NCBI GenBank assembly: GCA_002718285.1
Contig: PBAR01000025.1
Coordinates: forward strand, 18,156-78,760
DNA: 60,605 bases
Source of the DNA: Fidelibacterota bacterium
GTDB lineage: Bacteria > Marinisomatota > Marinisomatia > Marinisomatales > UBA1611
Direction of reading: 5' to 3'
Each line of letters begins with the position of its first letter. Positions within the stretch are counted from its first letter, which is position 1. The notes beneath the pieces are model-generated. The model was given only the letters and a program-made list of their open reading frames with translations, had not been told where the DNA came from and ran no database searches. The position numbers and the translations under genes were made by a program. Positions 8,025 through 15,281 of the stretch are shown one piece after another.

Positions 8025-8975
8025 TTAGCCCTGCTTGCGCAGGGTTTTTTGTTTGCTGATAGGTAATGGTTGGAATTTGTTATGAAAAATTGGTGATGAA
8101 TCTTTTAATTTGAGGTATGATTTTATTCCATCTGCTACTGATCGGATTGCATTAACGGCTACACTATTCCCCAACTGTTTCATTGTTTGAGTTTTGCATA
8201 CAGGGAATTCGAAGGTCTCTGGAAAACCCATCATTTTTTTACCTTGTTCAACTTCTAATTTTACCACCTTACCATTTACTATATAGGAGTCCCAATTTCG
8301 TCTATCATTAATATTAGATCCACGCCCCCCCACTCTTAAGGTAAAACCAATTTTTTTATCACATTTACCTTTCCAGATATCTGACATTGTAAGCTTTAAT
8401 TCTTGTGGTTCTGGAAAAGTGAATGGGTATGGATATATGTCTTCTTTTGGGAAGCCAATTATGAAAATTCGAGGTCGGTGTTGAGGTAAACCATAATCAG
8501 ATGCCTTTATAATTTTGTGTTTGATATTATAATCCAATTCATTTTCTAAAATATCTTTAATAATAGTAAATGTTCTACCCCCGTCATGCTTTAATAAATG
8601 TCTTACATTCTCTAGAAAAATTACATCTGGCCTTTTTTCAGCAATTATATTTCTGATTACGAAAAACATATTTCCACGATCTTCTAAATCTTCAGAAAAC
8701 CCCTTTTTATATCCTGCCTGAGAGAAAGGTTGGCAAGGAAATCCAGCACAAAGAAGATTGTGGTTTGGAATATCTTTTGGATTTTCCTTAAGAATGTCAT
8801 CGTTAAATAGTTGATTTTTAAAAATTAAAGGGGAAATTTTTTTAAAATTTTTTTCATATGTTTTTCTTGCATATTTGTCATTTTCAGATGCATAAACACA
8901 ATCCCAATAATTATCATGAATAGCCAAATGAAACCCTCCAATTCCAGCGAAAAGATCTATAAACTTGTTTTTCAT
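8025..8975 (-). CDS. dcm: DNA (cytosine-5)-methyltransferase
   Basis: 316 residues from the ATG at 8975, chosen because MKNKFIDLFAGIGG begins the family directly; an in-frame ATG 21 bases further up is also possible. Canonical C5-methylase motifs in order: I (DLFAGIGGFHLA), IV with catalytic cysteine (CAGFPCQPFSQAG), VI (FLENV), VIII (QHRPRIFIIGF), IX/X (LGNSVAVNAI). It methylates cytosine C5 in an unknown target, the recognition region lying between motifs VIII and IX. A Vsr repair gene lies 1.1 kb away on the other strand, separated by an unrelated SDR gene; no endonuclease is present. The final ~16 codons are encoded by the hairpin repeat, so the C-terminus FQPLPISKQKTLRKQG is probably a recent acquisition. 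Confidence 0.93.
   Translation of the reverse strand: MKNKFIDLFAGIGGFHLAIHDNYWDCVYASENDKYARKTYEKNFKKISPLIFKNQLFNDDILKENPKDIPNHNLLCAGFPCQPFSQAGYKKGFSEDLEDRGNMFFVIRNIIAEKRPDVIFLENVRHLLKHDGGRTFTIIKDILENELDYNIKHKIIKASDYGLPQHRPRIFIIGFPKEDIYPYPFTFPEPQELKLTMSDIWKGKCDKKIGFTLRVGGRGSNINDRRNWDSYIVNGKVVKLEVEQGKKMMGFPETFEFPVCKTQTMKQLGNSVAVNAIRSVADGIKSYLKLKDSSPIFHNKFQPLPISKQKTLRKQG
8027..8060 (+). terminator. Bidirectional hairpin (repeat copy 6) overlapping a gene end
   Basis: GCCCTGC-TTGC-GCAGGGTTTTTTGTTTG: a stable stem with a T-tract, correctly placed to end the antiporter transcript. It is also the hairpin half of the dispersed repeat. It overlaps the 3' end of the convergent cytosine methylase gene. 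Confidence 0.75.
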
Positions 8976-9149
8976 ATATATTAATTTAGATATCATACAT
9001 TTTTTTTGATATTACTCTCAATCCTGTCTGGGTTATTCCGAATGAAAGTTAATATCTGGCCATTTAAAATAATTATTTTCCGATTATCTAATTAGGTTGT
9101 TATACTGTACGGTATTTCAATCCTAATAATTTTAAACTTTTCACAACAC

Positions 9150-9182
9150 CAAGCCCCGCATTGACGAGGTTTTTTCTTTCAT
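9150..9182 (+). terminator. Hairpin repeat copy 7
   Basis: AGCCCCGCATTGACGAGGTTTTTTCTTTC: a weaker stem than copies 3-5 but with the same CCCC-loop-GG-T6 layout. The gap 8976-9269 also holds an imperfect palindrome around ATACTGTACGGTAT (about 9101-9114), a possible promoter or operator for the divergent methylase or the SDR gene. Nothing else is recognised in it. Confidence 0.5.
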
Positions 9183-9269
9183 ATCTTATTAATCTAAATA
9201 TTATGTAGATATTGTAATGCTATTTTTTTTGAATACGCATCATACGATGAAGAGAAGTAATATCTATCT

Positions 9270-9959
9270 ATGATCAAAGGAATTTATACGATAGTTATTA
9301 CGGGAGTTACAAAGGGATTGGGTAAAGCACTCGCTGAACAATATATCCAACTTGGTCATATGGTAATTGGCTGTGGTCGCAGTGCCAATTCCATTGAATC
9401 GATGTCCAATTTTTATTTAAAAAATGCAGATTTTCAGGTTGTTGACATATCTGATCATGGACAGGTCCGCTCCTGGGCCAAGGATACACTAAATAAGTAT
9501 GGTTCACCAGAATTTTTATTGAACAATGCAGGTATCATAAATAAAAATGCAACTTTGTGGAATGTGTCGGAACAGGAATTTTCAGATGTAATAGATATTA
9601 ATATAAAAGGTGTACATAATACGATCAAGGAATTCGTGCCAAATATGATCAAAGTGGGAAAAGGAACAGTGGTCAATTTTAGTTCTGGCTGGGGAAGAAG
9701 CACTTCACCAGAGGTAGCACCTTATTGTAGTAGCAAATGGGCTATTGAAGGTTTGTCAAAGTCTCTGGCACAGGAACTTCCTGAAGGTATGGTAAGTGTG
9801 GCACTGAATCCTGGAGTTATTGATACTGATATGCTGAGATCATGCTGGAGTCAAAATGCGAGAGTGTATGAAAAACCAGATAGTTGGGCAAAGAGAGCTG
9901 CACCTTTTATTTTAAATATTAACCCAAAAGATAATGGAGCATCCTTGACCGCACCTTAA
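9270..9959 (+). CDS. Short-chain dehydrogenase/reductase (SDR)
   Basis: 229-residue classical SDR with a Rossmann fold. Motifs: cofactor glycine motif TGVTKGLG (residues 11-18), NNAG (85-88), the substrate serine in NFSSGWG, and the catalytic YCSSK (Tyr152, Lys156) followed by PGVIDTDM. It catalyses NAD(P)(H)-dependent oxidation or reduction of an unknown alcohol or carbonyl. Length is slightly short of the usual ~250. It lies between the cytosine methylase and vsr genes, with no functional link evident. The start ATG 9270 has no strong ribosome site. Confidence 0.85.
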   Translation: MIKGIYTIVITGVTKGLGKALAEQYIQLGHMVIGCGRSANSIESMSNFYLKNADFQVVDISDHGQVRSWAKDTLNKYGSPEFLLNNAGIINKNATLWNVSEQEFSDVIDINIKGVHNTIKEFVPNMIKVGKGTVVNFSSGWGRSTSPEVAPYCSSKWAIEGLSKSLAQELPEGMVSVALNPGVIDTDMLRSCWSQNARVYEKPDSWAKRAAPFILNINPKDNGASLTAP

Positions 9960-10123
9960 TCTACCAAGAACCCTGCATTCTTGTACTTTTTTGTATCTGA
10001 ATCATTAGATTCGGCAATGATCAGCCCTATTATATTAAAAATATTAATACAAACTTTTTTAATTAATCATCAAGTTTGTTTGCCTAGTGTTTTTTGTTTA
10101 TTTGTCTATAGCTAAAATTTGTA

Positions 10124-10537
10124 ATGGCTGACCATTTAAATAAAAAAATGAGAAGTTGGAATATGAGCAGAATTAACTCAAAAAATACCAAACCTGAGTT
10201 AATAGTAAGGTCATTTCTTCATAAAAAGGGTATAAGGTTTAGATTGTCTTCAAATAAACTTCCATGTAAACCTGATATTGTTTTACCTAAATATAAAACT
10301 GCTATTTTTGTAAATGGTTGTTTTTGGCATCAACATGATTGTAAAAATAGTTCTATACCGAAAACAAATAAAAAATTTTGGATAGAAAAGTTCAAAAAAA
10401 ACAAAATAAGAGATAAAAAAAATAAATATGAATTAAAAAAAATTAATTGGAATGTTTTAGAAATTTGGGAATGCGAAATTAATAAAACAGAATTAGGAGT
10501 TCTTGCTAAGAGAATAAAGAGTAGCAGTGAATTTTAA
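10124..10537 (+). CDS. vsr: Very short patch repair endonuclease (Vsr)
   Basis: 137 residues, full family length. Diagnostic blocks: MRSWNMSRINSKNTKPEL at the N-terminus, KPDIVLPKYKTAIFVNGCFWHQHDC with the metal-site Asp and the His/Trp wedge residues, then KFWIEKFKKNKIRDKKN and WECE. Vsr nicks DNA 5' of T in T:G mismatches produced by deamination of 5-methylcytosine, so it complements the nearby cytosine-5 methylase at 8025-8975. The two are usually adjacent; here they are divergent and separated by an SDR gene. Very AT-rich even for this window, in keeping with a transferred RM-associated gene. Confidence 0.93.
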   Translation: MADHLNKKMRSWNMSRINSKNTKPELIVRSFLHKKGIRFRLSSNKLPCKPDIVLPKYKTAIFVNGCFWHQHDCKNSSIPKTNKKFWIEKFKKNKIRDKKNKYELKKINWNVLEIWECEINKTELGVLAKRIKSSSEF

Positions 10538-10569
10538 AAAATATATAAGACATATTCTTTAATCTATTA

Positions 10570-11334
10570 TTATATCAATTGGTATAACTCTACGACTACA
10601 AGTCGAATACTAATCAATGAAAGAACCGCTTTAAATAGCATTTTAAAAATAACTTCAGGAAGTTTTCCGAGCATTCTTTTCCCAAACTTAGTTCCAAAAT
10701 AGACTGCGATGATTAATGGTAAAAGAATTGACCATTCCTCAATATAGTTTACATTAAACATAAAAATAAAAATGGGCAATTTTCCTAAATGTCCAATTGA
10801 TTGACAGGCTGCTTTAGTGGCAATTATATTTTCTTTAGTTATGTCTTTACTTAAAAAAAACGGTGCGATAAGTGGCCCAGCTGCACCAATAAAAACTGTT
10901 ACTATTCCGCTTAGCACTCCCATCAATAAGAAAGCCCTTTCATGTATTGGTTTGCCTTTTTTTCGTAAATACAAAAACCAAAGGATATAAAGTCCTATAA
11001 AAGCTTTAAGAAAATCAATCTTTATCTCAGATGCAGAATCAACCTGGTAAATTTTTATCATCCCATAGACAATTCCTGCTGAGAGTAGTAATCCTGGGAT
11101 TGCACCTATCAGAAATTGATTTAAAATTTCTTTATGCAAATGTTTACGATATACAGTAGTTCGAGTTACATTACTTACAAGTTGGATAACCCCATGGAGA
11201 GCTACTACCATAAATCCCTCTGGAATAATAATAGCCATCATTCCTAAGAGTGTTACGCCTCCGCCCATTCCAATGATTGCTGAAAGCATGGAAGTAAGAA
11301 ACGCTGCTAGAACAAGAATTATAGATTCAATCAT
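10570..11334 (-). CDS. TauE/SafE family membrane exporter
   Basis: 254 residues, about eight hydrophobic helices with the two-fold repeat typical of TauE/SafE (PF01925). The N-terminal motif is FLTSMLSAIIGMGGG, and the second half has MGVLSGIVTVFIGAAGPLIAPFF. Family members export sulfite, sulfoacetate or other sulfur/organic anions. The gene is convergent with vsr with a 32-base gap. ATG start at 11334. Substrate unknown; the sulfur-handling genes at 17-18 kb are on the other strand and not linked. Confidence 0.85.
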   Translation of the reverse strand: MIESIILVLAAFLTSMLSAIIGMGGGVTLLGMMAIIIPEGFMVVALHGVIQLVSNVTRTTVYRKHLHKEILNQFLIGAIPGLLLSAGIVYGMIKIYQVDSASEIKIDFLKAFIGLYILWFLYLRKKGKPIHERAFLLMGVLSGIVTVFIGAAGPLIAPFFLSKDITKENIIATKAACQSIGHLGKLPIFIFMFNVNYIEEWSILLPLIIAVYFGTKFGKRMLGKLPEVIFKMLFKAVLSLISIRLVVVELYQLI

Positions 11335-11387
11335 TTGCTTAATTATACAAAATAGCTATCCCAAAAATAAATTTATTATTTTCACAA

Positions 11388-11450
11388 CATCAAGCTCTGA
11401 TGACCAGAAGGGTTTTTGTTTTTGTAATGGAGATTAGACTTAGATATAAT
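11388..11450 (+). repeat. Hairpin-leader repeat copy 8 (degenerate hairpin, preserved leader)
   Basis: The hairpin part (AAGCTCTGATGACCAGAAGGG) is eroded, but GTTTTTGTTTTTG and the leader GATTAGACTTAGATATAAT match copy 3 (GATTAGATTTAGATATGA). It forms the upstream leader of the lipoprotein operon. It is the last clear copy seen moving right in the window. Confidence 0.5.
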
Positions 11451-11489
11451 AATATATATCGTAATTATCCTTTTAATTATTATAATGTT

Positions 11490-11627
11490 ATGCATAAAAA
11501 AATAATGAATATCTATATTGATAGATTAATTAAAATTCTAATTATAGCGGTTTTCATTATATCCTGTGAAAATCTTGAAATCAAAACAAATAATACAAAT
11601 TTATTAAAGGATCATTGTGGTAAATGA
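11490..11627 (+). CDS. Small lipoprotein, first gene of the lipoprotein operon
   Basis: 45 residues from ATG 11490 (ATG 11505 also possible). The frame opens further upstream, but the leader repeat lies there. Lipobox IISC follows a hydrophobic stretch (LIKILIIAVF), giving a mature lipopeptide of about 20 residues. The TGA stop overlaps the ATG of the next gene in an ATGA arrangement, which supports translation. No family recognised. Confidence 0.55.
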   Translation: MHKKIMNIYIDRLIKILIIAVFIISCENLEIKTNNTNLLKDHCGK

Positions 11628-12832
11628 TTAGTAAAAATATAGTTTTTATTTTTCTTATACTTCTTTTTTATTCCTGCGAAAGAGAATCTGATGGGTATAA
11701 GGTATTTATTGAACCTTTTGGAAATGGCGGGCCTGAGGATTTTAATTGTGTAAAACAAACAAAAGATGATGGGTATGTTGTTGTCGGTTGGATGATTAGT
11801 CCAGGTAAATATTCAGATATGTGGTTTATTAAAACAGATAGTGATGGAAATGAAGAATGGAATAAAAATTTTGGAGGATCAGCACCTTATAAAGAAAGAG
11901 CTAACCATGTACTTCAAACTTCAGATGGTGGATATAGTATTGTTGGGTTTAAATCATTACCATGGGGTTACCTTACTTCTCATGATGATGTATGGTTGAT
12001 AAAAACTGATAGGAATGGAAATGGTGAGTGGAATTATTTGTATGGCACTGCAATTGAGGATGGCGATGATCAGATTGGTAATTGTCACCAATTAACATCC
12101 GATGGGGGTTATATTATAGTCGGGGATACCAAATTCCGACAAATTTCAGATATATTATTGCTTAAAGTTGATTGTCACGGTAAAGAAGAATGGTCTAAAT
12201 CTTTCGGTGGTATTAATAATGATTACGGTGTTTATGTTCAGGAAACCTATGATGGTGGTTACATATTAGTAGGGAATACCCTATCATTTGGAAGTGGCGG
12301 TCAAGATATTATTTTAATAAAAACAGATTTAGATGGTAACAAGGATTGGCAAAAAACATTTGGAGGTGAAAGTTATGAATATGCAAAATTTCTTTTACTT
12401 GCTCTAGATGGTGGATATGTATTTGGTGGATCAACACATTCATTTGGTAATGGGAATCATGATGCCTGGATCGTTAAAACAGATGATCTGGGTAATATAG
12501 AATGGGAAAAAACTTATGGTGATGAAGAAATGGACGGTGCATGTTCGTGCCAGCACGCTAGCAGTGGAGGATATATTATTGCAGGAACAAAAAGTAAGAA
12601 TGATACAGCTAGAGTATTTTTATTACAGATTGATGAATCTGGATCAATAGAATGGGAAAAAACTAATATAATTGAAGAAAAAATTTATTGTAGATCTTTT
12701 CAGCAAACATCCGATAAAGGATTTATTATTGCGGGTTCCAGTAGAGCATTTGGTGTTCCCAGCATTGATTCTGGGCCACCAGGTGGGGTATTGATAAAAA
12801 CTGACCCTGATGGTAACACTGCATCATTTTAA
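11624..12832 (+). CDS. Lipoprotein with seven propeller-like repeats (paralogue 1)
   Basis: 402 residues. Lipoprotein signal with lipobox FYSC (Cys near residue 18). The mature part has seven repeats, each with a DGGY-x-x-VG type strand (DDGYVVVG, SDGGYSIVG, SDGGYIIVG, YDGGYILVG, LDGGYVFGG, SSGGYIIAG, SDKGFIIAG) followed by a W/I-x-K-T-D-x-x-G-N-x-x-W strand and an FGG turn. Seven repeats of about 50-55 residues fit a seven-bladed beta-propeller. Neither catalytic residues nor a PQQ site are evident. The start overlaps the previous stop and the next gene follows after 5 bases, so they are co-transcribed. Likely surface or periplasmic binding or scaffold protein. Confidence 0.8.
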   Translation: MISKNIVFIFLILLFYSCERESDGYKVFIEPFGNGGPEDFNCVKQTKDDGYVVVGWMISPGKYSDMWFIKTDSDGNEEWNKNFGGSAPYKERANHVLQTSDGGYSIVGFKSLPWGYLTSHDDVWLIKTDRNGNGEWNYLYGTAIEDGDDQIGNCHQLTSDGGYIIVGDTKFRQISDILLLKVDCHGKEEWSKSFGGINNDYGVYVQETYDGGYILVGNTLSFGSGGQDIILIKTDLDGNKDWQKTFGGESYEYAKFLLLALDGGYVFGGSTHSFGNGNHDAWIVKTDDLGNIEWEKTYGDEEMDGACSCQHASSGGYIIAGTKSKNDTARVFLLQIDESGSIEWEKTNIIEEKIYCRSFQQTSDKGFIIAGSSRAFGVPSIDSGPPGGVLIKTDPDGNTASF

Positions 12833-12837
12833 TTCTA

Positions 12838-14193
12838 ATGATTAGACTTATAATATTTTTTATTTTGTTTTCTATATTAATCCTTAATTGTGAAGACCAA
12901 ATAATTGTTGATGATAGACTTTGCGGAGTTACAGATGACAATAACACATTTGAATCAAACACTGAAAGATTTTTTAAAACTTATGGAGATAAGAACAATA
13001 ACTCAGGCAACTATGTTATAGAATTAGATGATGGAGGATATATTATTGGTGGTTCTACATATAATTATGATCAAGGGAATAATTATTATTGGATAATGAA
13101 AACCAATGCTTATGGTGATTCATTATGGGAAAAAACCGCAGATGATTTTGGGGCGTTCAATTCTTCGATGGAACCAATAAGTGATGGTGGTTATTTAGTC
13201 TACGGTACCACCGAAGATTCTAATGATGATTGGGATATTATTGTATCAAAAATTGGACCCGAAGGAAATAATGAGTGGATTAAAACCTTTGGCAGAAATA
13301 GTGATAGTGAAGGTGCTTATATTGCCCGGGAAACAAGAGATGGTGGATATATTGTTGGAGGATATGCGGATGATTATGAACAAATAAATACTTATCCATA
13401 CTCAGCATTATATGTTGACGTTTATATTATCAAGCTTAGCTCGAATGGAAATACAGAATGGAAAAAGAAAATAAGAGATAATGATTTTGGATATGTATAT
13501 GATATTATTGAAGATCATGATGGAAATTTTATGATAGCAGGATACACAAGATTTGCAAAGGGTACTTGGTTACAAAATGATGGGTATTTACTAAAGTTGG
13601 ATCATGATGGAAATAAATTATGGTCTCGTTGGTATGCGTCTGAAGAATTGTCTGATGATCTCGATACAGATGATAAATTTACAGCTTTCAACAAAACTTT
13701 TGATGGCGGTTATATATTAGTAGGAGAAACTAACAGACTAGGCTGGATGTTAAAAACGGATTTAGACGGAAATCCTGAGTGGGAATATTTTCATAATGGA
13801 GGAGGAGGAGATAATAATTTAAGTTTTAATTCTGTTGAGCAATGTTTTGATGGAGGTTATGTGGTTACTTGTTCTAGGTATAATACCAGGTATGGTCTTT
13901 ATGATGATAAATGGAACGACAGTGATGGATTATTAATTAAAGTAAATGGGCAAGGGAGTCTGCAATGGGAGCGGACATTTGGTGTTTATGCTACTGATAC
14001 AACTGCATTTAATCCTGGATGGGGTATTGGTCAAGACCATATTCGGTCTGTAAAAGAGACAAAAGATTATGGATTTATAATAACAGGATCGACAAATTCA
14101 TTTGATGTTGAACCTTTTTCATTGGGATATGCATTTGATGTCTGGCTAATCAAAACAGATTCAGAAGGCATTACTATTTCATTCAATGATTAA
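12838..14193 (+). CDS. Lipoprotein with seven propeller-like repeats (paralogue 2)
   Basis: 451 residues. Lipobox ILNC near residue 18. Seven repeats again: DDGGYIIGG, SDGGYLVYG, RDGGYIVGG, HDGNFMIAG, FDGGYILVG, FDGGYVVTC, KDYGFIITG, each with a downstream K-x-x-x-x-G-x-x-x-W strand. A paralogue of the preceding gene with longer loops. The last strand VWLIKTDSEG closely matches the end of the fragment at 1-561 (LIKTDSLG). Its 3' end overlaps the next gene by 8 bases. Function inferred only as envelope lipoprotein. Confidence 0.8.
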   Translation: MIRLIIFFILFSILILNCEDQIIVDDRLCGVTDDNNTFESNTERFFKTYGDKNNNSGNYVIELDDGGYIIGGSTYNYDQGNNYYWIMKTNAYGDSLWEKTADDFGAFNSSMEPISDGGYLVYGTTEDSNDDWDIIVSKIGPEGNNEWIKTFGRNSDSEGAYIARETRDGGYIVGGYADDYEQINTYPYSALYVDVYIIKLSSNGNTEWKKKIRDNDFGYVYDIIEDHDGNFMIAGYTRFAKGTWLQNDGYLLKLDHDGNKLWSRWYASEELSDDLDTDDKFTAFNKTFDGGYILVGETNRLGWMLKTDLDGNPEWEYFHNGGGGDNNLSFNSVEQCFDGGYVVTCSRYNTRYGLYDDKWNDSDGLLIKVNGQGSLQWERTFGVYATDTTAFNPGWGIGQDHIRSVKETKDYGFIITGSTNSFDVEPFSLGYAFDVWLIKTDSEGITISFND

Positions 14194-14644
14194 TAAAATA
14201 AAGTTAAGATTCATATTGAATAGACATTTAACTAATTGTTGTACATATATTATTCTTTTATCGATAATACATTTATCTGGATGTGAAGGGGATAAGGGAC
14301 CAGTTGGACCTGCTGGTGGAGTAACTGAATTAATTATAAATGTACAAAATAAAATGTATACATCCGGGAATCCCGACTGGCTTACAATTTTTTATGATGA
14401 TCCTAATACTGATAATAATACAACAGTTATATTTGTTGGTGAGAAGCTGGAGAACGGTATATGGGTAAATGCAATCCGCTACATTTTTAATGGAGAGCAT
14501 GTACATTTTTGTTGCAATATAAATGTAGAAGAAAGATTGAAAGAAAATTTTGGTTATGATGGAAAAACAGGAAATGCCGCACTGATTCTTGATCCTGGTA
14601 AAAATTTGAACGGTAAAGAAATAAAACTAATCTATATCCCTTAA
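14186..14644 (+). CDS. Lipoprotein with short collagen-like stub, copy 1
   Basis: 152 residues. Hydrophobic segment and lipobox HLSGC, immediately followed by the collagen-like run EGDKGPVGPAGG (about four Gly-x-x triplets) and a compact ~100-residue domain ending in KEIKLIYIP. A tandem copy follows at 14675. The start overlaps the preceding gene (ATG 14186 inside the last codons), so it is translationally coupled; a start nearer the lipobox would shorten the long n-region. A Gly-x-x stub next to the lipid anchor is common in Bacteroidetes-type lipoproteins. Domain not recognised. Confidence 0.7.
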   Translation: MINKIKLRFILNRHLTNCCTYIILLSIIHLSGCEGDKGPVGPAGGVTELIINVQNKMYTSGNPDWLTIFYDDPNTDNNTTVIFVGEKLENGIWVNAIRYIFNGEHVHFCCNINVEERLKENFGYDGKTGNAALILDPGKNLNGKEIKLIYIP

Positions 14645-14674
14645 TAATTATATCAAGTTCAATATGTTCTGTAG

Positions 14675-15121
14675 ATGATCAATAAATTATTGTGCATATT
14701 TTTTCTTTTATTGATAATACATTTATCTGGATGTGAAGGAGATCAGGGACCAACTGGTTCTTCTCCTGGCGTGTCCGAATTAATTGTAAATGTACAAAAT
14801 AAAATGTATACATCCGGGAATCCTTACTACGCTACAATTTTTTATGATGATCCTGATGCTGGTACTAACACAACAGTAATATTTGTTGGGGAGAAAAATC
14901 AGAATGGCATATGGGTAAATGTCAACCGTTTTTATTATACCGTTCCAAATAATTATCCGTTACCTCTTAATGGGTATCCCCATTTTTGTTGCAATATAAA
15001 TGTAGAAGAAAATATGAAAGAACATTTAGGATATGATGGAAAAACAGGAAATGCCGCACTAATATATGATTCTGGTAATTATCTAAAAGGGAAAGAAATA
15101 AAGCTATTGTATATTCCATAA
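14675..15121 (+). CDS. Lipoprotein with short collagen-like stub, copy 2 (tandem duplicate)
   Basis: 148 residues. Same layout as the preceding gene: lipobox HLSGC, EGDQGPTGSSPG stub, then a domain sharing NVQNKMYTSGNP, TVIFVGEK, HFCCNINVEE, GYDGKTGNAALI and KEIKL. An ~8-residue insertion (PNNYPLPLNG) precedes the double cysteine. Nucleotide identity is high around the lipobox and the KMYTSGNP block, showing a fairly recent duplication. Last gene of the five-lipoprotein run; about 160 bases without a recognisable gene follow. Confidence 0.7.
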   Translation: MINKLLCIFFLLLIIHLSGCEGDQGPTGSSPGVSELIVNVQNKMYTSGNPYYATIFYDDPDAGTNTTVIFVGEKNQNGIWVNVNRFYYTVPNNYPLPLNGYPHFCCNINVEENMKEHLGYDGKTGNAALIYDSGNYLKGKEIKLLYIP

Positions 15122-15281
15122 AAATTAAAATCAAGAAAATGTTTTTTATTTATACTGCAAAGGGCATGAAGAAGCAATATAAGGAATTATAGAAAATATG
15201 TTTAAGTTAGTTATATTACATTAGTGTGCTGATGATATTTTATATCAGGAAGATCTTTAACTAAACAGTTAGTATAGAAAT

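Noticed and set aside
9101..9114. Near-palindrome ATACTGTACGGTAT as an operator
   Set aside because: One mismatched pair and no second copy; noted in the gap description but not called as a site.
691..11450. Integron attC array explanation for the hairpin repeats
   Set aside because: Copies lack the RYYYAAC/GTTRRRY core sites of attC, end in T-tracts like terminators, and no integrase is visible in the window.
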